Shown here: positions 34,441 to 41,520 of the stretch, piece by piece | Layout of the letters: every line of letters begins with the position of its first letter | Numbering within the stretch: the stretch's first letter is position 1 | Assembly: GCA_964521255.1 (NCBI GenBank) | Contig: CAZFRM010000004.1 | Coordinates: 124,001 to 188,000 of the forward strand | Source: ZC4RG29 sp964521255 | GTDB lineage: Bacteria > Bacteroidota > Bacteroidia > Cytophagales > Cyclobacteriaceae | Direction: 5' to 3' | DNA length: 64,000 nt | The notes under the pieces: model-generated | Told to the model about the DNA's origin: nothing | The model's database searches: none | Seen by the model: only the letters and a program-made list of their open reading frames with translations | Program-made: the position numbers and the translations under genes

Positions 34441-34983
34441 ATGACACAAGCAGCAAAAGTCCTTAACGGTGGACATAATTTCAATATTCTAAATCTTGTT
34501 ACTAACAAAACAAAAAGTAACAACGAATCGAAGTTCAACCTTAAACTGGTTCGCAACGATAGTAATGATGCTGAACTAAATTCTAAGAACAGTATTGTTA
34601 CCTGGTTTGAACGCTCGGAGTTTGTTACCGATATCAATGTTTCGATCGTTCCTGAAAGCCGGCTCTTTTATAAGGAACGAGTTATCGTAAAATTCAAGCT
34701 CGCTGAAAAATACAATTCATTTTTTGTCTTGCTAAAAGGTCTCTTTGGATTTCGTAAACCAAAGGGAGTTTCAATTACCGCCGATCGAAGTGACCGATCT
34801 ATTACAGTTGAACTTTCATCAAACAATGAAAATGAAACCATTGCATATTTTGAATCAACCTTTAAATGGTTGGCGAAAGAAGCAAGATTCAAAGAAGTGC
34901 TGAAGGAGGTAATCAGGTTCGAACAGAAGGTAAACAGAGAACAAGCTTTACTGGTAAGTGCTCTTCAAAGGTCAGTACGGTAA
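34441..34983 (+). CDS. Unknown 180-residue protein free of Cys and internal Met
   Basis: I do not recognise this protein. It has no signal peptide and no clear membrane segment. It looks like an alpha/beta soluble protein with a basic, strand-rich middle (RVIVKFKLAEKYNSFFVLLK) and a helical C-terminus (KWLAKEARFKEVLKEVIRFE). By hand count it contains no Cys and no Met other than the start, so it costs almost no sulfur. It is the first full gene after the riboswitch and leader and lies 43 bases before the peroxiredoxin gene. The ORF is long, starts at a plain ATG and fits the operon, so it is very likely real. A sulfur-starvation protein is a reasonable guess by context only. Confidence 0.8.
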   Translation: MTQAAKVLNGGHNFNILNLVTNKTKSNNESKFNLKLVRNDSNDAELNSKNSIVTWFERSEFVTDINVSIVPESRLFYKERVIVKFKLAEKYNSFFVLLKGLFGFRKPKGVSITADRSDRSITVELSSNNENETIAYFESTFKWLAKEARFKEVLKEVIRFEQKVNREQALLVSALQRSVR

Positions 34984-35002
34984 TTTTTTTTGTAATTAAT
35001 AA

Positions 35003-35019
35003 TCTACTAAATCCATAGA
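35003..35019. promoter_or_regulatory. Candidate operator TCTA-N9-TAGA (copy 3)
   Basis: TCTACTAAATCCATAGA lies between the 180-residue ORF and the peroxiredoxin gene, ending seven bases before the ATG. Together with its AATT tail it matches copy 1 in 18 of 22 positions. No promoter of the usual form could be placed around it, so it may act as an internal block or be a remnant of a separate promoter. Confidence 0.4.
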
Positions 35020-35026
35020 ATTAAAT

Positions 35027-35659
35027 ATGTCACTAAGATTAGGAGATATCGCCCCCAATTTTGTAGCGCAGACCACGGAAGGGGAAATCGATTTTCATCA
35101 ATGGTTAGAAAATAGCTGGGGAGTATTGTTTTCGCATCCGGCAGATTTTACTCCTGTCTGCACAACGGAACTCGGCAAGACAGCATTGCTGAATCAGGAA
35201 TTTAAGAAACGCAATGTTAAAGTAATTGCCATCAGTGTCGATTCTTTAGAGAGTCATAAGAACTGGATCAGGGATATCAATGAGACGCAAAGCACAGTAG
35301 TGAATTTCCCGCTCATTGCTGACCCGGATAAACAAATTGCGCTTCTATACGACATGATTCATCCGAATGCCACAGAGAAAACCACTGTACGTTCGGTGTT
35401 TATCATCGATCCAAAAAAGAAGATCAGGCTTACACTTACTTACCCGGCTTCTACCGGTAGAAATTTTCGGGAGATACTGCGGGTGATTGACAGCATTCAA
35501 CTGACCGAATATGAAAAGGTAGCTACGCCAGCCGATTGGGAAGAAGGAGATGATGTTGTCATACTTCCATCTATTGCTGATGCAGAGGCTGAGAAACTTT
35601 TTCCCCAGGGTTTCAGAAAGGTAAAGCCCTATCTCCGATTAACATCACTTGAGAATTAG
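35027..35659 (+). CDS. 1-Cys peroxiredoxin (Prx6 type, LsfA-like)
   Basis: The 210-residue thioredoxin-fold peroxidase reduces peroxides with a single peroxidatic cysteine. The active site is FTPVCTTE with Cys45, the only Cys of the protein, so there is no resolving Cys. The C-terminal part (VATPADWEEGDDVVILP, FPQGFRKVKPYLR) is diagnostic of the Prx6 branch. Pseudomonas putida LsfA, of the same branch, is known as a sulfate-starvation-induced protein, which agrees with its place behind a SAM riboswitch. One internal Met only. It is preceded by the palindrome at 35003. Confidence 0.93.
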   Translation: MSLRLGDIAPNFVAQTTEGEIDFHQWLENSWGVLFSHPADFTPVCTTELGKTALLNQEFKKRNVKVIAISVDSLESHKNWIRDINETQSTVVNFPLIADPDKQIALLYDMIHPNATEKTTVRSVFIIDPKKKIRLTLTYPASTGRNFREILRVIDSIQLTEYEKVATPADWEEGDDVVILPSIADAEAEKLFPQGFRKVKPYLRLTSLEN

Positions 35660-35691
35660 AAATAAAGTTTAACTATAAATCCACCAATTCA

Positions 35692-36690
35692 ATGAAATCA
35701 ATTTTCGTTCGGGCTTTTGTGTTGTTGATGCTGGTATCAGCTACCGTGGTTGCCCAGGATAACGTAACAGCCAGCACTAAAAATCCGGAGAACAATCCCG
35801 GATCAGATGTTCCAAAAAAGAAGCAGCAAGTCGTCTTTATTACCGGTGTACGCTTTGCCTATCCGTTAGTTCAGCAATGGATTGATGAGTATAACAAAGT
35901 AAACCCTGACGTTCAACTTGTCATTGAAGCCAGAGGTTCGGCAGACCCTGCCAAGTATGATATTCTTATAGAAGCATATGAACCGGATGGCGGGCAAGCG
36001 AAGAACCGCGAGCTCATTCATATAGCCCGCTATGCAATACTTCCGGTTGCCAATAGTAAATCAGCCTTTGCAAAAACGTACGGTACCAAGGGTCTTAACA
36101 AAGACCTGATCAATCAGCTTTTCTTCCACGACATTTTTGCAGACAAAGAAAAAGAAAAGGAAATAAAAGCGCCCTATTCGATCTATACCCGTCTGCAAAA
36201 AGCCGGTGCGCCGGTCGTCTTTGCAAAATCATTCGGGTATGATCAGAAGGATATTAAAGGTAAAGCCATCGCTGGTTCAGATGAGCATTTACTGAAAGCT
36301 ATACTGCGTGATTCCATAGGAGTATCCTATTTGCCGTTAACGCTTATTTACGACCATGCTTCCGGAAAATCTGTTGATGGCATCACCGTGCTGCCGGTTG
36401 ATTTAGATGGAAATGGAAAAATAAATGATGAAGAAAGATTCTATGACAACCTCACAACGGTAGTTCAACGCCTGGAGGAAAAGCCTTTGAAGGACATTAA
36501 CAATATTCCCGTTGAGTACATCCATCTGTCAGTTGATAGAACTACAGTGAGTCCTGAGGCAATAGAATTCCTGCGATGGGTAGTTCATAACGGCCAGAAT
36601 GATCTTCATGATTTTGGTTATTTAAAGCCGGAGCCCAGTCGTTTTGAAGCTCAGAAATTTGAACAGTTTGCGTCCAAGCGTCTTAAATAA
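35692..36690 (+). CDS. PstS-like extracytoplasmic solute-binding protein without sulfur amino acids
   Basis: The 332-residue protein has a signal peptide ending TVVAQ and a mature part of about 310 residues. It resembles the PstS-like/type 2 periplasmic binding fold: VVFITGVRFAYPLVQQWIDE, an early ligand loop EARGSADP and a late segment ISFLRW-like (AIEFLRWVVHNG). By hand count the mature protein has neither Met nor Cys. Sulfate-binding proteins of other bacteria are known to avoid sulfur residues, so an oxyanion or organosulfur ligand is likely. There is no ABC permease or ATPase nearby; instead a TonB receptor follows after 91 bases. Confidence 0.72.
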   Translation: MKSIFVRAFVLLMLVSATVVAQDNVTASTKNPENNPGSDVPKKKQQVVFITGVRFAYPLVQQWIDEYNKVNPDVQLVIEARGSADPAKYDILIEAYEPDGGQAKNRELIHIARYAILPVANSKSAFAKTYGTKGLNKDLINQLFFHDIFADKEKEKEIKAPYSIYTRLQKAGAPVVFAKSFGYDQKDIKGKAIAGSDEHLLKAILRDSIGVSYLPLTLIYDHASGKSVDGITVLPVDLDGNGKINDEERFYDNLTTVVQRLEEKPLKDINNIPVEYIHLSVDRTTVSPEAIEFLRWVVHNGQNDLHDFGYLKPEPSRFEAQKFEQFASKRLK

Positions 36691-36721
36691 AATCGCTCTC
36701 ATTATATCTCACATGTAATTA

Positions 36722-36746
36722 CACCCGGAGGTTTTACTTCCGGGTG
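36722..36746 (+). terminator. Hairpin between the binding-protein and TonB-receptor genes
   Basis: CACCCGGAG pairs with TTCCGGGTG around loop GTTTTAC, a stem of nine pairs with one G-T. There is no strong T-run, so it may be a weak terminator or an mRNA-stabilising structure that lowers expression of the receptor relative to the binding protein. Confidence 0.5.
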
Positions 36747-36781
36747 CACAAAGTTGATTAATAACTAAACCTTAACACTCA

Positions 36782-39340
36782 ATGAGAAAAATTTTACAAT
36801 TAATTGTGCTGATCCTGCTGGGTCAGGCGGCATTTGCCCAGAGCCCGATCAAGGGCGTGGTAAAAGATGGCGACGGCGCGCCCTTGGTGGGGGCAACTGT
36901 GGTGATAAAAGGCACTACAGTTTCTGCCGTTGCGGATGCCAGGGGACAATTCAGTATTGCTCCGGGTAAAGACCTTCCATTCTCTCTGCTGATCAGCCTG
37001 GTGGGCTACAAAACGCATGAAGTTCAGATTTATGAACTACCGGATGAGCTATTGGAAATAAGTCTTGTTGACGATAGCCTGCTGGATGAAATTGTGGTGA
37101 CCTCCAGAAGACGCAGTGAGACACCACAGGAAATCCCTATTCCGATTTCAGTAGTAGGTGGCCGCCTTGTCGAGGAGTCCGGTGCTTTCAATATAAACCG
37201 TGTGAAAGAATTGGTACCTACTGTTCAGCTTTATTCATCGAACCCTCGAAATACTACCCTTAACATCCGTGGTCTCGGATCGACATTCGGTCTTACGAAT
37301 GATGGTATTGACCCCGGTGTTGGGTTTTATGTAGATGGTGTGTATTACGCTCGTCCTGCAGCCACAACGTTAGACTTCATTGATGTGGAACAAATCGAAG
37401 TGTTACGGGGCCCACAGGGAACATTGTTCGGGAAAAACACTACCGCCGGTGCATTCAATATTACAACTCGTGCCGCGAGTTTTACGCCGGGGGCTGCCTT
37501 TGAACTCAGCTATGGTAATTACGGATTTATCCAGGCCAAAACTTCAATTACTGGTCCGATTGTTAAAGACAAGCTCGCCGCACGGTTATCTTTTTCAGGA
37601 ACACAACGTGATGGTACCATTTACAATATAAGAACATCCAAATACCTGAATGATCTGAACAATCTGGGAGTGCGGGGACAATTATTATTCACGCCCACGG
37701 ATAATCTCAAAATCACACTGATAGGAGATGCTACCCGTCAGCGACCTAAAGAAGGGTATACACAGGTAATTGCAGGTGTTGTAGAAACAAGAAGAGCAGC
37801 TTACCGGCAATTCCGGGCCATTATAGGCGACCTTGACTGGCAAATGCCAAGTGAAAACGGATATGACAGATTGGTTGATCAAAACTCACCCTGGCGTTCT
37901 GGTAATGACCAGGGAGGAGTTTCACTTAACGTTGATGCGAAGATAGGCCCTGGGACACTCACGTCTACCACAGCATGGCGTTACTGGAACTGGGACCCCT
38001 TAAACGACAGGGACTTCACCGGTCTTAATGCTTTAAGCAAATCACAAGCTACATCAAAGTTTGAAAACTGGTCTCAGGAAATTCGTTATGCCGGTGAATT
38101 CTCGGAAAAGCTAAGTGGTGTTGTGGGTGTTTTCTTAATGGGGCAGGATCTTAATACCGACCCTGTGCACATAGAAGAAGCAGGTGAGCACCAATGGCGT
38201 TTTCAGCAAAACACTACCGACACAGAGCTATGGTCTACGCCTGGCTTGTTTGACGGACATGGTTCAAGAACAACCATGAGACTTGAAAGCTTAGGAGCTG
38301 CGGCATTTTTCAACCTGGACTGGGCCATCACAAAGAAACTCCATGTATTGCCGGGATTGAGATATAATTATGACAGGAAAATAGTAGACTACAATCGTGA
38401 GGCTTACGGACTTTATCAAACTGATGACCCGGCCCTGATTGCTATCCGTACTATTTATACGAACCAGGCCTTTGACTTTACCGCTTCCGAGAGCAACCTT
38501 ACGGGGCAGTTGACAATTTCTTACCGGGCAGCAGCCAATTTTAATGCGTTCGGTACATATTCTACCAGTTACAAACCTGTCGGCGTGAACCTTGGAGGTT
38601 TGCCAAACGTGAACGGACAACCTGATCTTAGTTTAGCGCAGATCAAACCGGAGTACACAAGTCATTTTGAGGCTGGAATTAAAACATCACCCACCAAGCG
38701 CTCTACATTAAACATTGTTGCACATTATACAGATGTTAAGGACTACCAGACACAGGTTCAGGATCCTGATCCAGCATTGCTGCGGGGTTACCTTGCTAAT
38801 GCTGAAAGAGTACGGGTGACAGGCGTTGAACTGGATGGTAATGTGAAAGTAAACAACAAACTCTCATTTTATGGAGCGCTGGCGTATACCGACGGCAAAT
38901 ATATAGATTTCAAAAATGCACCGCTGGCACTTGAAAACGTTGGTGCCCCGTCGTCTGAATTGCCGTACCAGGATGTTTCAGGAGAAAGGTTGCCTGGCAT
39001 ATCTAAATGGGCAGGTAGTTTAGGAGGTGAGTTTGATGTTCCTGCTAAGTTCCTCAGTAAAGAAGGTAAGTTCTTTATTGCATTGGAAGCTTACTACCGG
39101 TCGGAATTCTCTTCCAGTGCAACACCTTCTCAGTACCTGAACATAGAGGGTTATACGCTGACCAATGGAAGACTGGGCTATAGAACTACTGATGGCCTGT
39201 CTTTTTTTATCTGGTCACGGAACCTTTTCAACAAAGATTATTATGAGCAACTTTTGATTGCCGGAGGTAATGCAGGCCATTATGCCGGTGTGCTTGGCGA
39301 TCCAAGAACGTATGGTGTAACCCTGCGCTATTCATTCTAA
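36782..39340 (+). CDS. TonB-dependent receptor with carboxypeptidase-like N-terminal domain
   Basis: The 852-residue outer-membrane receptor has a signal peptide ending AFAQ, a CarboxypepD_reg-like domain (IKGVVKDGDGAPLVGA), a plug domain (VVTSRRRSETPQEIPI, LNIRGLGSTFG, VLRGPQGTLFGKNTTAG) and a beta-barrel ending TLRYSF. The plug and barrel look like the ordinary siderophore/small-molecule type rather than SusC, and no SusD gene is present. It follows the PstS-like gene and may import the ligand that the latter binds. About three Met follow the signal and no Cys was found, a strong depletion for 830 residues. It is the last sulfur-poor gene of the second locus. Confidence 0.93.
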   Translation: MRKILQLIVLILLGQAAFAQSPIKGVVKDGDGAPLVGATVVIKGTTVSAVADARGQFSIAPGKDLPFSLLISLVGYKTHEVQIYELPDELLEISLVDDSLLDEIVVTSRRRSETPQEIPIPISVVGGRLVEESGAFNINRVKELVPTVQLYSSNPRNTTLNIRGLGSTFGLTNDGIDPGVGFYVDGVYYARPAATTLDFIDVEQIEVLRGPQGTLFGKNTTAGAFNITTRAASFTPGAAFELSYGNYGFIQAKTSITGPIVKDKLAARLSFSGTQRDGTIYNIRTSKYLNDLNNLGVRGQLLFTPTDNLKITLIGDATRQRPKEGYTQVIAGVVETRRAAYRQFRAIIGDLDWQMPSENGYDRLVDQNSPWRSGNDQGGVSLNVDAKIGPGTLTSTTAWRYWNWDPLNDRDFTGLNALSKSQATSKFENWSQEIRYAGEFSEKLSGVVGVFLMGQDLNTDPVHIEEAGEHQWRFQQNTTDTELWSTPGLFDGHGSRTTMRLESLGAAAFFNLDWAITKKLHVLPGLRYNYDRKIVDYNREAYGLYQTDDPALIAIRTIYTNQAFDFTASESNLTGQLTISYRAAANFNAFGTYSTSYKPVGVNLGGLPNVNGQPDLSLAQIKPEYTSHFEAGIKTSPTKRSTLNIVAHYTDVKDYQTQVQDPDPALLRGYLANAERVRVTGVELDGNVKVNNKLSFYGALAYTDGKYIDFKNAPLALENVGAPSSELPYQDVSGERLPGISKWAGSLGGEFDVPAKFLSKEGKFFIALEAYYRSEFSSSATPSQYLNIEGYTLTNGRLGYRTTDGLSFFIWSRNLFNKDYYEQLLIAGGNAGHYAGVLGDPRTYGVTLRYSF

Positions 39341-39371
39341 CTATTTTCATAAAAATTTTTATTGTGTTAAT

Positions 39372-39402
39372 GAGCTTGCTTCTCCTGGAGGGGGGCAAGC
39401 TT
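39372..39402 (+). terminator. Hairpin after the TonB receptor gene
   Basis: AGCTTGC pairs with GCAAGCT and the inner TCTCC faces GGGGG around a short loop. It lies 32 bases after the receptor stop codon and before the porin-like gene. The T-run is weak. Confidence 0.5.
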
Positions 39403-39475
39403 GTTCACAAGTAAAAACATTTGACCGATCAGTAAGAATACCCTTTGGAATTGTCTTTGTTGAACCAGACGGCTA

Positions 39476-40792
39476 TTGGAATTTTTAATTCGTTTATTCT
39501 GTAGACTACGCACACTATTGCTATTGGCGAGTGTTATTTGTCTTGACTGTAGTAATGCATTTTCTCAAAATAATGATACGGTACAACAGGAACTGGTGGT
39601 TGATATTGATATAAGACCAAGAGCTGAATACCGGAATAACTTTATGTTGGTACCGGCCGACTCTGTTATGCCGGAATTTTATGTGAGCCAGCGAAATCGT
39701 ATTAACATAACTTACAGGAGGAGGGCTGTGAAATTCCATACGTCGTTACAGGAAATTCATTTGTGGGGCAAATCAGGAGAGGCATCGTCGGTTGGCACAA
39801 TCGGCGCATTTGAATTTTACATTGAATCATCTGTAGCAAAAAAATTTTCTTTTCGAGTTGGCAGGCAGGGATTGACGCTGGACAATGGAAGGTTATTTTC
39901 TGCGGCGCCCTGGGCCCAGCAGGGTCGTGCACACGAGGGGATAAGACTGTTTTATGCGAACAAGAAGGTAGCGACGGACCTGATGATAGCTTTCACTCGT
40001 CCGTATTCCAGTTACTATAATGAAGCCTATTCACCGGTGGCATCACATTCCTACAAGTGGATGTTTGTTCATCACCTTAAGTACAGATTGAACAATCGTT
40101 TTAATCTCACCACCATAAATACAGCAGATGTATTTCAAAACAGCGCTCAGCGTTATTACGTACGCCTGACTACAGGTGGAAGGATTGAATACGCCAATCG
40201 TGATACCTATCTGACAGTATCTTCCTATTATCAATTTGGCGAAGACTCAGGTTTAAGGAACATCCAGGCATATTACATTCAGCCGGAAGTAAGTACCACT
40301 GCCATTCGCAATACCACGGTGCGGCTTGGGGCTGAGATCTTGAGTGGCGGCGATGGATTGCATGAGGATATTTCTTTTTCCTTTGTGCCGCTTTACGGAG
40401 TAGCCTGGAAATTTATGGGCAACATGAATTTGTTTACAAGATTTCCAGGCGATGTAAATGGTAAAGGTCTCGTCAATCCATATCTTTTTATTATCTATCG
40501 TCCAGCCAAAAATTTTTCACTGCGGGTAGACAGTCACTTGTTCTATTCACAATATCCATTACTCGACTCGAACAATGATGAGGCCGGGCGATACCTCGGC
40601 TTTGAAAACGATTTGTCCATCAATTATAAACCCGCGAAGAATGTTGACATGACACTGGGACTATCTTATCTCTTCGCAGAAAAAAGCATGGAACTGCTGC
40701 ATAAAGTTGTTAATTCAGATCGGATTCCCGTCTGGAGTTACCTGATGATTTCCTATAATCCCAAAATACTGCATCACAAAAGCTCAAGGTAA
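39476..40792 (+). CDS. Alginate-export-like outer-membrane beta-barrel (porin-like) protein
   Basis: The 438-residue barrel protein has a signal peptide ending AFSQ and alternating strands with FRVGRQGLTLDNGRLFSAAPW, a stretch seen in alginate-export/porin-family proteins. The ORF opens at TTG (39476), and no ATG precedes the signal peptide in frame. The TTG start is thus likely, but an error in the start cannot be excluded. Its Met content is normal (about nine in the mature part), unlike the receptor upstream, so it is probably outside the sulfur-saving unit although in the same direction. Confidence 0.75.
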   Translation: MEFLIRLFCRLRTLLLLASVICLDCSNAFSQNNDTVQQELVVDIDIRPRAEYRNNFMLVPADSVMPEFYVSQRNRINITYRRRAVKFHTSLQEIHLWGKSGEASSVGTIGAFEFYIESSVAKKFSFRVGRQGLTLDNGRLFSAAPWAQQGRAHEGIRLFYANKKVATDLMIAFTRPYSSYYNEAYSPVASHSYKWMFVHHLKYRLNNRFNLTTINTADVFQNSAQRYYVRLTTGGRIEYANRDTYLTVSSYYQFGEDSGLRNIQAYYIQPEVSTTAIRNTTVRLGAEILSGGDGLHEDISFSFVPLYGVAWKFMGNMNLFTRFPGDVNGKGLVNPYLFIIYRPAKNFSLRVDSHLFYSQYPLLDSNNDEAGRYLGFENDLSINYKPAKNVDMTLGLSYLFAEKSMELLHKVVNSDRIPVWSYLMISYNPKILHHKSSR

Positions 40793-40922
40793 TACACTCA
40801 GCTTCATCATCAGATTCTATGATAGAACTGCTCTGTTTAAAAGTTGTTCCCGGTAATAAATAGTTTTTTAAATCCGTTTTAGAACTTATCTTCGCCCACG
40901 TTTTTTAAAATAGAAAATAGTA

Positions 40923-41411
40923 ATGGCATTGTTGGAGAAGAAGCTCTATGTAAAGAAGTCTACACTACCGTCTTCCGGGAAAGGTCTTTTTACAAAAGTT
41001 GATATCAAAAAAGGTACCCGCATTGTTGAGTACAAAGGCAAGCGTTCCATTTGGAGTAAGGTAAAAGATGACGATGGAAAGAACGGCTATATTTTTTACA
41101 TCACACGTAACTGTGTGATCGACGCCTGGCCTACTACCCAGTACCTGGGTCGCTATGCAAATGACGCCAAAGGCTACACAAGGGTTAATGGTATTACAAA
41201 CAACAGTGAATATGTTGTTGACGGCAAGCGCTGCTTCATCGAGGCCATAAAGAACATACCGGCCAGGAGCGAAATATTTGTTGGGTATGGAGCAGAGTAC
41301 TGGAAAACAATGCGCGAGAATTGGAACATCGACAAGAAGGCTTCAAAGAAAAAGCTATCGAAGAAGGATGTGAAGCATAAAACGGCTAAACGAACAGAGA
41401 AACACCATTAG
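40923..41411 (+). CDS. SET-domain protein (putative lysine methyltransferase)
   Basis: The 162-residue protein is a nearly bare SET domain: SSGKGLFTKVDIKKGTRIVEYKG-type start, YLGRYANDA with the substrate/SAM knot, NNSEYVV, and FVGYGAEYW at the end. A lysine-rich tail (about 133-162) follows and may bind nucleic acid or be its own substrate. SET proteins use SAM to methylate lysine and are uncommon in bacteria, but small stand-alone forms occur in Bacteroidota. It is convergent with the large membrane protein, with a 52-bp palindrome between them. Confidence 0.87.
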   Translation: MALLEKKLYVKKSTLPSSGKGLFTKVDIKKGTRIVEYKGKRSIWSKVKDDDGKNGYIFYITRNCVIDAWPTTQYLGRYANDAKGYTRVNGITNNSEYVVDGKRCFIEAIKNIPARSEIFVGYGAEYWKTMRENWNIDKKASKKKLSKKDVKHKTAKRTEKHH

Positions 41412-41413
41412 GA

Positions 41414-41438
41414 GGTACGAGGGCAGAGGTACGAAGGA
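41414..41438. repeat. Heptad repeat tract, GGTACGA family
   Basis: Units GGTACGA-GGGCAGA-GGTACGA with an exact seven-base period lie directly after the SET gene. The same family, in reverse orientation, is found at 41524-41562 and 53641-53675. Confidence 0.65.
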
Positions 41439-41447
41439 TTGCGTTTA

Positions 41448-41499
41448 GTTATGTATGTAGTAGAGACGCGATGCATCGCGTCTCTACTACATACATAAC
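41448..41499. repeat. 52-bp perfect palindrome
   Basis: From GTTATGTATGTAGTAGAGAC the left arm of 26 bases mirrors the right arm without a mismatch, centred on ATGCAT at 41473/41474. The core GAGACGCGATGCATCGCGTCTC resembles palindromic repeats scattered through many bacterial genomes. It lies between two convergent genes and can end transcription from either side. Confidence 0.85.
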
Positions 41500-41520
41500 G
41501 ACAATCTCTTATTTAGGTAG

